Positions 1 to 7,491 of a DNA stretch of 21,460 nucleotides are shown here, in pieces. Position 1 is the stretch's first letter, and every line of letters starts with the position of its first letter. The notes beneath the pieces were generated by a model that was given only the letters and a program-made list of their open reading frames with translations, ran no database searches and was not told the origin of the DNA. This DNA comes from a virus. The stretch is from the IMG/VR virus record IMGVR_UViG_3300027733_000236, positions 1-21,460 of that record; one strand, given 5' to 3'. The position numbers and the translations under genes were made by a program.

Positions 1-20
1 ATAATATGGGAATTGTTTAA
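1..20 (+). CDS. 3' end of an upstream gene (partial)
   Basis: The frame that ends in TAA at 18-20 reads ...N-M-G-I-V-stop and shares its last base with the portal ATG (TAATG). The same overlap style recurs throughout this window, so this is probably the tail of the preceding late gene. In podoviruses the large terminase often lies just upstream of the portal, but five codons cannot show that. The identity is a guess from gene order only. Confidence 0.35.
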
Positions 21-2014
21 TGAAATTATCAGACAGCGAAATAGTAGCTAGAATAGAAGCTGAAGAAAGTAAGTCTTATGGTGTCAATGACTCACAATTG
101 TCATTTGAACGATCAGAGGCTATTAACTTTTATCTAGGCTTACCTTTTGGCAACGAAGTAGAAGGTCGTAGCCAAGTGGTATCTTATGACGTGCAAGATA
201 CTATTGAGTCTGCACTTCCACAATTACTTAAAGTCTTTGTAGCTGGTGATAAAGTTGTTACCTTTGACCCTAAAGGTCCTGAAGACCAAGATGCAGCAGA
301 TCAAGAAACTGATTATGTAAACCATGTAGTCATGGAAAAGAACGCAGGCTTTAACATATTCTATGTATGGTTTAAAGATGCCCTATTAAGTAAGAACGGA
401 TACGTCAAGGTTTATACTGAAACTGAAGACGAGATGGAAGAAGTAGAGTATAGCGGTTTAACAGACGCACAACTCCAGATGCTTGCTTCAGATGATAAGA
501 CAGAAGTATTAGAACATACCGCTTATCCTGACCCAAGTGTAGACATAGCTATGCTTCAACAACAAGCTATGATGAATAACCAAGACCCTATGTCTATCAT
601 GCAACCTATGTTACATGACGTTAAGCTCAAGGTTACAGAGAGCAAAGACAGTATTAAGATAAAGAACGTAGCACCTGAAAACATGATGGTGTCTGTAGAC
701 ACTACAGGTCCTTCACTTAATGATGCTCGTTTTGTGCAACATAGAGAACTCATGGCAGTTGCAGAAATAGCAGAAGCATTTAACCTTTCAGAGTCTAAAG
801 TGGAAGGTATCATGTCTGACATTAGAAGCGTATTTGAGCAAGAGTCTAATGCAAGAGATATTTATAGTGAGGAATTTGACAGAGCTGTAGATGAAGATGA
901 TGCACTAGTCAAAGATACTTATATTAAGATCAATGGTGAAAGATGGCGTTACGTTGTATTAGGTAACGAAATTATTTATAAAGAAAAATGCGAGTATGTA
1001 CCATTCGCTTGTATTACTCCTATGATAATGCCACATAGACACATAGGTCGTAGCTATTCAGACTTAACACAAGATATACAAATGATTAAGTCTACGCTAT
1101 TGCGTGGACAACTAGATAATATGTATCTAGCTAACAATGGTCGCTATGCCATATCAGACAGAGTAAACCTAGATGATATGCTTACATCACGCCCTGGTGG
1201 TATTGTGCGTGTTAGTGGTGAGCCTGGTTCAGCTATCATGCCATTACAGCATCCACCATTACCTGCATCTACCTTCTCAATGGTAGAGTATATGGACTCT
1301 ATGAAAGAAAAGAGAACAGGTATTACAGCATATAACCAAGGACTAGACTCTAACTCACTAAACAAGACAGCTTCAGGTGTTGCTCAAATTATGAGTGCAG
1401 CACAACAACGTATAGAGTTAGTTGCAAGAACATTCGCAGAAACAGGTGTCAAAGACTTATTCCAATTAGTCCATAGGTTAGTGAGAACAACACTTACTAA
1501 ACCTGACATTATCCGTCTACGCAATAGATGGGTAGAAGTAGACCCTAGAGAATGGAAAGCTCGTAAAGATATGTCTATCTCTGTAGGCTTGGGTGCAGGT
1601 AACAAAGACCAACAACTTATGCACTTAACCACTATCTTACAGATGCAAAAAGAAGCTATCCAAATAGGTATCACTAGCCCTGAAAAGATATACAACGCAC
1701 TTGCTAAACTGACACAGAATGCAGGCTTTAAGAACCCAGAGGAATTTTGGACTAACCCTGCTAATACACCTGAACAAGAAGGTCAGCAACAAAAGCCTAC
1801 AGAAGCAGAGATCATGGTGCAAGGTCAGCTACAGATAGAACAACAAAAAGCTCAAGCTCAAATGATGCAAGAGCAAGAACGTAGTAAGAATGATATTATT
1901 ATTGAACGTGAGAAGATTATTGCACAGGCAGAGTTAGAAAAGTTTAAAGCTCAACTGAAAGCTGAAACAGACCTAGCCATTGCACAACTTAAAGCTCAAG
2001 CAGGCATACTATGA
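20..2014 (+). CDS. Portal protein, P22-like
   Basis: This 664-residue protein should form the dodecameric ring at the capsid vertex through which DNA is packaged and ejected. Its length is close to P22-type portals (about 700 residues). The N-terminal region, with FYLGLPFGNEVEGRSQVV near residues 37-54 followed by a segment on VQDTIESALPQLLKVF, is the conserved start of portals in aquatic podoviruses. The centre holds the stretch TPMIMPHRHIGRSYSDLTQD and a stem-like region with EKRTGITAYNQGLDSNSLNK, both typical of this family. The last 65 or so residues are a Gln/Glu/Lys-rich coiled coil, consistent with the helical barrel of P22-type portals. The ATG at 20 has GGGAA at 8-12 as a likely ribosome site. 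It overlaps the preceding stop by one base and the next start by four. The call rests on family recognition and on the adjoining scaffold and capsid genes. Confidence 0.9.
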   Translation: MKLSDSEIVARIEAEESKSYGVNDSQLSFERSEAINFYLGLPFGNEVEGRSQVVSYDVQDTIESALPQLLKVFVAGDKVVTFDPKGPEDQDAADQETDYVNHVVMEKNAGFNIFYVWFKDALLSKNGYVKVYTETEDEMEEVEYSGLTDAQLQMLASDDKTEVLEHTAYPDPSVDIAMLQQQAMMNNQDPMSIMQPMLHDVKLKVTESKDSIKIKNVAPENMMVSVDTTGPSLNDARFVQHRELMAVAEIAEAFNLSESKVEGIMSDIRSVFEQESNARDIYSEEFDRAVDEDDALVKDTYIKINGERWRYVVLGNEIIYKEKCEYVPFACITPMIMPHRHIGRSYSDLTQDIQMIKSTLLRGQLDNMYLANNGRYAISDRVNLDDMLTSRPGGIVRVSGEPGSAIMPLQHPPLPASTFSMVEYMDSMKEKRTGITAYNQGLDSNSLNKTASGVAQIMSAAQQRIELVARTFAETGVKDLFQLVHRLVRTTLTKPDIIRLRNRWVEVDPREWKARKDMSISVGLGAGNKDQQLMHLTTILQMQKEAIQIGITSPEKIYNALAKLTQNAGFKNPEEFWTNPANTPEQEGQQQKPTEAEIMVQGQLQIEQQKAQAQMMQEQERSKNDIIIEREKIIAQAELEKFKAQLKAETDLAIAQLKAQAGIL

Positions 2015-2280
2015 AAGATAAAAGTTTAGAAGAAATTAAGTTAGGTGAACAAGCAGGTGTCGTATTAGAGAACCCAGCATTCATTAACGCTATGCAAGCT
2101 GTTAAAGATAACATCATCAAAGCTATGGGAACTAGCGGATTAGGTGATGAACAAACACATAACAGACTAGTGATCGCATTACAATTATTAAACCAAATAG
2201 AAAAGCAGCTTACTGATGTCATGCAGACAGGTAAGATGGCATCTATCCAAACAAGTAGTAAGTTAAAGATATTTAGGTAA
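2011..2280 (+). CDS. Small portal-adjacent phage protein, function unknown
   Basis: This 89-residue, mostly helical protein starts inside the portal stop codon (ATGA), so it is probably translationally coupled to the portal. It has no membrane segment and no catalytic motif. The pattern of an N-terminal helix around ENPAFINAMQAVKDNIIKAM, then a helix with LLNQIEKQLTDVMQTGKMAS, resembles short proteins that often sit next to podovirus portals. I know of no assigned function for them. A role in portal assembly or DNA packaging is only an inference from position. A terminator-like hairpin follows directly. Confidence 0.75.
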   Translation: MKDKSLEEIKLGEQAGVVLENPAFINAMQAVKDNIIKAMGTSGLGDEQTHNRLVIALQLLNQIEKQLTDVMQTGKMASIQTSSKLKIFR

Positions 2281-2294
2281 GGACAAGCCTACTT

Positions 2295-2319
2295 AAAGCT
2301 CACTTTAGTGAGTTTTTTT
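2295..2319 (+). terminator. Probable intrinsic terminator between portal block and scaffold
   Basis: CTCAC (2299-2303) pairs with GTGAG (2308-2312) across the loop TTTA. The pairing can be extended outward by G-T and three A-T pairs using part of the run of seven T at 2313-2319. A stem followed by a T run is the form of a rho-independent terminator. It lies in one of the two longest non-coding gaps of the window (2281-2343). Partial read-through would let scaffold and capsid be expressed from a separate or stronger transcript, but no clear promoter is visible between it and 2344. Confidence 0.65.
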
Positions 2320-2343
2320 ATTGTCTATTTTTAAGGAAATATT

Positions 2344-3324
2344 ATGAGTGACCAAGCTAATGAGCAGTCACCACAAAGTCGTTTAGAGGCTATGTTGGAT
2401 ACTGTTGAAGACCAAGACGTAATAGTTGAGGAAAAACAACCACCGGTGGAAGCTGATGAAACTGAAGTAGAAGCGGAAGCAGAAACTACAGATGAAGAAG
2501 CAACAGAAGATGCACCAGATGACCAAGCAGAAGAAGAAGGTGACTCGAAAGAGGAAACGCCTGCCTTACTAAAGCTAAAGGTAAATGGTGAGGAAATTGA
2601 AAAACCACTTGATGAAGTAGTAGCACTAGCACAACAAGGACTTGATTACACCAAGAAGACACAGGAAGTAGCAGAACAACGTAAGGAACTTGAAGCATAC
2701 TCACAGAACATAAAGGTTCAAGAGGAAAACTTTAGGCAACAAGTTGAGCTACAAAATATGTTAATTGGTGAAATAGCACAAATTACAGCACTAGACCAAC
2801 AACTGAACCAATATGCTAACGTGAATTGGAATCAGTTATCTGATAGTGACTTTGTAGAAGCGCAAAAACTTTTCTTTACATATAACCAGCTACAGCAAGA
2901 ACGTAGCACATTAGTTTCACAGTTTGAAGCCAAAAAGCAGGAAGTCGTTAGTAAGCAGACGCAATTGATGCAAGAGAAGATCGCAAAAGGAAAAGAGTCT
3001 TTAGCCAAAGAGATACCAGGATGGAGTCAACAGACTACCCAAGACCTATTATCTACCGGTAAGGATTATGGCTTTTCAGATGCAGAACTCAATTCAATTG
3101 TTGACCCTCGTCACGTGAAGGTACTGCATGACGCTATGCAATGGCGCAAACTACAACAGAACTCTAGTGTAAAGAAAAAAGTATCTAGCGCAAAGCCGGT
3201 AGTGAAACCTGGTTCAAAAGATACACAAACGCAGGCAAGTTCTAATGCGAAGAAGATGCGTGATTCGTTACGCTCAACTGGCAAACAAGAATTTGCTCAA
3301 CAACTTATCGAACAGATGATCTAG
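2344..3324 (+). CDS. Capsid scaffold protein
   Basis: This 326-residue protein should direct procapsid assembly from inside the shell and then leave. Residues from about 20 to 75 are extremely acidic (runs of Glu, Asp and Ala), with no globular look. They are followed by the segment LKLKVNGEEIEKPLDEVVAL, a module common at this point in phage scaffold proteins, then a long Gln/Glu-rich coiled coil to about residue 225. The C-terminus turns basic (KKKVSSAKPVVKPGSK), as expected for the capsid-binding end of scaffolds. It lies directly before the capsid gene, separated by 10 bases. The ATG at 2344 is preceded by AAGGA at 2333-2337. The family is poorly conserved, so the assignment rests on composition, architecture and position. 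Confidence 0.85.
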   Translation: MSDQANEQSPQSRLEAMLDTVEDQDVIVEEKQPPVEADETEVEAEAETTDEEATEDAPDDQAEEEGDSKEETPALLKLKVNGEEIEKPLDEVVALAQQGLDYTKKTQEVAEQRKELEAYSQNIKVQEENFRQQVELQNMLIGEIAQITALDQQLNQYANVNWNQLSDSDFVEAQKLFFTYNQLQQERSTLVSQFEAKKQEVVSKQTQLMQEKIAKGKESLAKEIPGWSQQTTQDLLSTGKDYGFSDAELNSIVDPRHVKVLHDAMQWRKLQQNSSVKKKVSSAKPVVKPGSKDTQTQASSNAKKMRDSLRSTGKQEFAQQLIEQMI

Positions 3325-3334
3325 GAGAAATATT

Positions 3335-4288
3335 ATGGCAGTAGCCTTAACCAATAGTTATAACGGAAAGGGAATTGCAGAGTCTTTTGAAGATGTTATT
3401 TTTGACATCTCACCAGAAGATACTCCGCTACTTTCAACAGCAAAAAGAACGACAGCAGGACAAACTTACCATCAATGGCAAACAGACTCATTAGCAGCAG
3501 CCGCAGCTAACGCACAGCTTGAAGGTCTTGATAGTACATACGCAACATTAAATGCAACAACTGTGTTAGGAAACTATACACAAATTTCAGCAAAAACTGT
3601 TAAAATTTCTGGCACTTATGACGTAGTTAAAAAATATGGTCGTAAGTCAGAAGTAGCTTATCAACTTATGAAAGCTGGTAAAGAACTTAAACGTGACATG
3701 GAATATGCGTTAGTTCGTAACCAAGCATCATCAGCAGGTGGCGCAGGTACAGCTAGAACTTCAGCAGGTATTGAGTCATGGATTGTCAACAGAGTATTAG
3801 CAACAGGCTCTACAGCAGGTTCAACACCTGGCTTTTCAGGTGGAACAGTTGCAGCTCCAACAGATGGTACAGCTTCAACATTTGTAGAAGCAGACTTAAA
3901 GTCAGCATTACAATTAGCATGGGTAGATGGTGGCGAACCAACACTCGTTCTTATGAGTGCAACTAACAAAGCACGTTTTAGTGCTTTTTCTGGTATCACA
4001 ACGAAGTTTAATAATGTAAGAGATAGTTCACAAGCTACTATTACTGGAGCTGCTGATATGTACACTAGCGACTTTGGTAATCATACTGTGAAACTTGATC
4101 GCTTCATGCGTGATTCTGCTGTATTAGCAGTTGACCCTAACTATGTTAGTGTTGCTACTTTACGCCCTATGGCTAAAGAAGAACTTGCTAAAACAGGTGA
4201 CTCACAAAACTGGCTTTTAACAACAGAATATGCTTTAGTTGTTAATAACCCAGATGCACACGCAAAAGTGCAAAACACAGGTGCATAG
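3335..4288 (+). CDS. Major capsid protein, SU10-like (DUF5309-type)
   Basis: This 317-residue protein is the likely shell subunit (HK97 fold). The N-terminus, with the stretch FDISPEDTPLLSTAKRTTAG and then YHQWQTDSL, is the hallmark of the capsid family typified by phage SU10 (DUF5309). The segment KISGTYDVVKKYGRKSEVAY followed by KAGKELKRDMEYALV fits the spine helix region. The C-terminal part with VLAVDPNYVSVATLRPMAKE is also typical. It follows the scaffold, and a strong AGGAGA site lies just before the ATG, in keeping with very high expression. A stable hairpin follows the stop codon. No cleavage site or protease gene is evident in the window. Confidence 0.92.
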   Translation: MAVALTNSYNGKGIAESFEDVIFDISPEDTPLLSTAKRTTAGQTYHQWQTDSLAAAAANAQLEGLDSTYATLNATTVLGNYTQISAKTVKISGTYDVVKKYGRKSEVAYQLMKAGKELKRDMEYALVRNQASSAGGAGTARTSAGIESWIVNRVLATGSTAGSTPGFSGGTVAAPTDGTASTFVEADLKSALQLAWVDGGEPTLVLMSATNKARFSAFSGITTKFNNVRDSSQATITGAADMYTSDFGNHTVKLDRFMRDSAVLAVDPNYVSVATLRPMAKEELAKTGDSQNWLLTTEYALVVNNPDAHAKVQNTGA

Positions 4289-4303
4289 TAATTAAGATGT
4301 GAT

Positions 4304-4335
4304 ATAGTAGGGGGAGTTAATCCTCCCTCTATTAT
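4304..4335 (+). terminator. Stable hairpin after the capsid gene, possible leaky terminator
   Basis: ATAGTAGGGGGAG (4304-4316) can pair with CTCCCTCTATTAT (4323-4335) as a 13-bp stem with two G-T wobbles, leaving the loop TTAATC. The downstream side is T/A-rich (TTATATT) but is not a clean T run. Position and strength suggest attenuation after the highly expressed capsid gene. An mRNA-stabilising 3' end or control of the next gene's translation are alternatives. The right arm ends seven bases before the next ATG. Confidence 0.6.
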
Positions 4336-4342
4336 TTATATT

Positions 4343-4669
4343 ATGCCAATACTATTTGATTATGACAAAGTGACAGGTATTACACAGCACTTTGACTATG
4401 ACCCAATTACAGATATGATACATCTCACAAGCACTCAAGATGTAAGTGCTATATTAGATGACATACAACGGAAAAGAAATAACCCTGAAGCATGGGCTAA
4501 AGGTGTTAAGGAATCATGGGCGCATTACGCTACTATTCCTACTATAGTGGAAATGGAACTAAAGAAAAAGGGTATAGATATATATAACCCACACCAAACA
4601 AAAGAACTTATAAAAGAAATAAATACTAACTATCCATATCTAAAAACTACAACAGCAAAGCATGGATAA
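4343..4669 (+). CDS. Small conserved phage protein, function unknown
   Basis: This 108-residue soluble protein starts with FDYDKVTGITQHFDYDPITD, continues with a segment reading STQDVSAILDDIQRKRN, then has the stretch YATIPTIVEMELKKKGIDIY. I recognise this pattern from small proteins encoded between capsid and tail genes in several podoviruses. They have no assigned role that I know of, though the position suggests head completion. No Shine-Dalgarno sequence lies in the usual window before the ATG. The only purine-rich run (GGGGGAG) is about 27 bases upstream, inside the hairpin. The stop overlaps the next gene's start by eight bases. Confidence 0.75.
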   Translation: MPILFDYDKVTGITQHFDYDPITDMIHLTSTQDVSAILDDIQRKRNNPEAWAKGVKESWAHYATIPTIVEMELKKKGIDIYNPHQTKELIKEINTNYPYLKTTTAKHG

Positions 4670-5984
4670 AAAAGAATTACAACAGATACAACTTGCTATA
4701 CATGATCTCATACAAAAAGAAGACTATGAGAACGCATACCCACTTATCAATACCATATTAGAAATATATCCTAATGATGCAGCAACCTTAAATTTTTTAG
4801 GTTACATTTGGCTCATGGGTGATAAGCCAGCATTTGCTTATCAGTTATTTCGTAGAGCATTACAAGAGCAACCAGGCAACAAAGCATTATGGACTTCACT
4901 AGGTCGTGCTTGCCATGAACTAGATATGTTTGATGATGCTATTAAATACTTCTTAAAGTCAGCAGAATTAGACCCTACTTATGCACTAGCTTATGCTAAT
5001 GGTGCAGCTTCATTGGTGCAGTTATCAAGATGGGAAGATGCAGAGAAGTCAGCAAAGATGGCTTTGGAATGCGACCCTAACGAACTACACGCACAGTTAA
5101 ACCTAGCTCATAGTTACCTAGCTACAGGTGCATGGGATAAGGGATGGAATGAATGGAACAAGTCATTAGGTGGTAAGTTTAGAAAAGAACTCACCTATGG
5201 TGATGAACCTAGATGGGATGGTTCTAGTGGTAAAGACTTAATTATCTATGGTGAACAAGGTTTAGGTGATGAGATATTCTACGCATCATGTATCCCAGAC
5301 GCTATTAAGATCAGTAAGAAAGTCTATATAGACTGTGATGAAAGACTAGAAACATTATTTAGACGTAGCTTTCCTACAGCAGAAGTGCATGGCACTCGTA
5401 AAGAACAAAGTGTTGAATGGTTAGACGGAGTTGTTTTTGATGCAAGAGTGGCTATCGGTGGATTACCACAATTCTTTAGACATACTAATAAAGACTTCCC
5501 AGGCTCACCTTATCTAGTGGCAGATAAAGATAAAAGAATTATGTGGCGAGCATTGTTTGACTCATGGGGTAAAACAGTTATAGGTATCACCACTAAAGGT
5601 GGAACATTTAGAACTAATGCTAAAGGTCGTAACCTAACGCAAGACGATATAGCACCACTATTAAAACTTAAAGATACAGTATTAGTAAGCCTAGACTACA
5701 ACGTAGATACACCATTAGAAGGTGTTAAATACTTCCCTTCTGTTGCAGACTCTAAAGACTATGATGATATAGCAGCTCTGATAGCAGAATGTAATATGGT
5801 CATAGGGGTTAATACTACAGCTTTACATTGTAGTGCCGCTATGGGCGTTAAAACATGGTGTCTAGTGCCTAAATATCACCAATGGCGTTATGCTCAAGTA
5901 AGTATGCCTTGGTATAGACACATGAGGCTTATCTACCAAGACGATAGAACATGGAAAGAAGTTATTGAACAACTTAATATCTGA
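4662..5984 (+). CDS. TPR protein with GT9/GT41-like glycosyltransferase domain
   Basis: This 440-residue protein has two parts. Residues of about 19-165 contain three to four TPR units, with helix pairs around NPRY-like spacing such as ALWTSLGRACHELDMFDDAI and LAYANGAASLVQLSRWEDAE. From about residue 190 a glycosyltransferase-like domain begins: IIYGEQGLGDEIFYAS at about 194-209 matches the conserved EQGLGD motif of heptosyltransferase/O-GlcNAc-transferase-like proteins. VIGVNTTALHCSAAMGVKTW near 380-399 matches the usual donor-binding (D/N)TxxxHxxxAxG segment, and MPWYRHMRLIYQ near 415 is the standard end motif. The usual Asp of DTxxxH is Asn here. The likely role is sugar transfer to a virion protein or host surface glycan, but donor and acceptor are unknown. 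It is soluble, and its start lies within the previous gene. It sits in the head-to-tail operon beside a methyltransferase, suggesting a paired role. Confidence 0.8.
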   Translation: MDKKELQQIQLAIHDLIQKEDYENAYPLINTILEIYPNDAATLNFLGYIWLMGDKPAFAYQLFRRALQEQPGNKALWTSLGRACHELDMFDDAIKYFLKSAELDPTYALAYANGAASLVQLSRWEDAEKSAKMALECDPNELHAQLNLAHSYLATGAWDKGWNEWNKSLGGKFRKELTYGDEPRWDGSSGKDLIIYGEQGLGDEIFYASCIPDAIKISKKVYIDCDERLETLFRRSFPTAEVHGTRKEQSVEWLDGVVFDARVAIGGLPQFFRHTNKDFPGSPYLVADKDKRIMWRALFDSWGKTVIGITTKGGTFRTNAKGRNLTQDDIAPLLKLKDTVLVSLDYNVDTPLEGVKYFPSVADSKDYDDIAALIAECNMVIGVNTTALHCSAAMGVKTWCLVPKYHQWRYAQVSMPWYRHMRLIYQDDRTWKEVIEQLNI

Positions 5985-6477
5985 CGAATATAGGGAAATG
6001 CAGGCAAAACTGCATGAAAACCCTGGCTATGGTGTAGCAAGTTTAGCTTATGCACCACTTGTAGACCTAGTGATAAAGGAAAACAAAGTAAGATACCTAT
6101 TAGACTATGGCGCAGGCAAATGTAGGCTAAAAGATGCAATTAAAGAAGAAGTCAAATACACAGCTTATGAGCCTAGTAATGAATTATGGGCATCTATTCC
6201 TGAACCTACAGAGTTTGTGGCTTGTATAGACGTGCTAGAGCATATAGAGCCTGAATTATTAGATAATGTATTAGATGATCTACAACGAGTCACTATGAAA
6301 TATGGCTTATTTACTATACATACTGGACCTGCTGTTAAAGTTTTACCAGATGGGCGTAATGCACACCTTATTCAAGAACCACTATCATGGTGGGAAAACA
6401 AAATTAAATTAAGATTCACAATAATTAAACAAGTAGGTATGCCTGATGGTTGTATCTTCTTTGTTAAAAAAGGATAA
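5965..6477 (+). CDS. Class I SAM-dependent methyltransferase
   Basis: The 170-residue product has a Rossmann-type motif I, LLDYGAGKCRLKDAI, near residues 45-59, an acidic strand end with AYEPS, and ACIDVLEHIEPELLDNVLDD near 87-106, the standard post-II/motif IV region of class I methyltransferases. The stretch VLPDGRNAHLIQEPLSWWEN is characteristic of a phage-associated subgroup of unknown substrate. The start is uncertain. TTG at 5965 overlaps the upstream stop by 20 bases and keeps the N-terminal SDEYREMQAKLHE segment, which resembles related proteins. ATG at 5998 would give 159 residues, but AGGGA lies only two bases from it. The target could be a sugar made or transferred by the upstream gene's product, a protein or DNA. 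There is no DPPY or similar DNA-methylase signature. Confidence 0.82.
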   Translation: MNNLISDEYREMQAKLHENPGYGVASLAYAPLVDLVIKENKVRYLLDYGAGKCRLKDAIKEEVKYTAYEPSNELWASIPEPTEFVACIDVLEHIEPELLDNVLDDLQRVTMKYGLFTIHTGPAVKVLPDGRNAHLIQEPLSWWENKIKLRFTIIKQVGMPDGCIFFVKKG

Positions 6478-6479
6478 AC

Positions 6480-7094
6480 ATGGCATTCACTTCATATACG
6501 ACTTTTATAGCGGTAGTCGCAGACTATTTAGCTAGGACAGACCTTACCAGTCAAATACCTGACTTCGTAAACCTAGCACAAAATAGAATGAGTCGTGACT
6601 TACGAGTAAGACAAATGCTAAAGGTAGCCACAGCAGCTACTACAGGTGGTGATAGCACAGTCGCTTTACCTTCTGACTATTTAGAGCTTAAAGAAATACA
6701 TATTACAGGTAACCCACCTAAAAATTTAGAGTTTCAATCACCTGACTTATTCTTTCGTAATGGTCAAATAGCAAACTCTGGTTTACCTACTAAATTTACA
6801 ATACTCGCAGAAGAATTCCAATTCTCACCTGCACCGGATGGCACATATACAGTACAAATGCTTTATTACGCTAAACCAACCTTTATCTCTAGCTCTACAG
6901 CAAGCAATTTATTTCTAGCTTATTTCCAAGATGCTTTACTGTATGCAACATTAGGTGAAGCTGAACCTTATCTACTTAATGATGCAAGAACACAAACGTG
7001 GTCTGCCTTGTATGACAGAGCAATTAGTAACATTATTAGTAGTGATCTTGGTGGAACATATCCTAGTACTTCATTAAACGTAACAACACAATAA
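6480..7094 (+). CDS. Head-tail adaptor protein, SU10-like
   Basis: The product (204 residues) should bind below the portal ring and connect it to the tail nozzle. The N-terminal helices, with TSQIPDFVNLAQNRMSRDLR at about residues 23-42, then a central beta segment VALPSDYLELKEIHI and a C-terminal helical region with LAYFQDALLYATLGEAEPYL, form the pattern of the common podovirus adaptor family (as in SU10). An AAAGGA site precedes the ATG, which lies two bases after the upstream stop. Together with the DUF5309-type capsid protein and the P22-like portal, this indicates a short-tailed virion. Confidence 0.85.
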   Translation: MAFTSYTTFIAVVADYLARTDLTSQIPDFVNLAQNRMSRDLRVRQMLKVATAATTGGDSTVALPSDYLELKEIHITGNPPKNLEFQSPDLFFRNGQIANSGLPTKFTILAEEFQFSPAPDGTYTVQMLYYAKPTFISSSTASNLFLAYFQDALLYATLGEAEPYLLNDARTQTWSALYDRAISNIISSDLGGTYPSTSLNVTTQ

Positions 7095-7103
7095 GGAATT
7101 ATC

Positions 7104-7490
7104 ATGGCTGAAATGTCGAATTTTTTGGAAAATGCGTTAGTAAATGCAACTCTACGAAACACAACCTATACATCACCCGCTACAGTATATGTAGCATTAT
7201 TTACTACAGACCCAACAGATGCAGCATCAGGCACAGAAGTTACTGGCGGTTCTTATGCTAGAACATCCGTTGCTTTTGCTGCACCTTCTAATGGAGCTGC
7301 TGCAAGTAGTGCTGACTGCACTTTCCCAACTTGCACATCTACATGGGGAACAGTAAGTCATATAGGTATATTTGACGCATCTACATCAGGAAACCTTTTA
7401 TATCACACGCCTTTAGATACATCTAAAACAATTGAAACTGGTGATATATTCAAGATAGCTTCAGGTAGTTTAACAGTTACATTGGCTTAA
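7104..7490 (+). CDS. Small beta-rich virion protein, widespread tail/fibre-associated family
   Basis: This 128-residue protein is almost all predicted beta-strand. The sequence TVYVALFTTDPTDAASGTEV, then GGSYARTSVAFAAPSNG, then TSTWGTVSHIGIFDASTSGN, ending TGDIFKIASGSLTVTLA, matches a family found in many phages and often labelled tail-fibre or minor structural protein. I know of no proven role. Its position, just after the adaptor and before the fibre genes, fits a virion decoration or fibre-attachment protein. An AAGGA site lies at 7092-7096. The next gene starts one base after the stop. Confidence 0.75.
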   Translation: MAEMSNFLENALVNATLRNTTYTSPATVYVALFTTDPTDAASGTEVTGGSYARTSVAFAAPSNGAAASSADCTFPTCTSTWGTVSHIGIFDASTSGNLLYHTPLDTSKTIETGDIFKIASGSLTVTLA

Positions 7491-7491
7491 T

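Noticed and set aside
3661-4065. 134-codon open frame on the minus strand opposite the capsid gene
   Set aside because: It mirrors the codon pattern of the conserved capsid gene, has no convincing ribosome site and would be the only minus-strand gene. It is a shadow of the sense gene.
4343-6477. Small phage defence island
   Set aside because: The glycosyltransferase, methyltransferase and HNH genes are scattered in the structural operon and show no defence-type architecture. Virion or glycan modification and homing explain them better.
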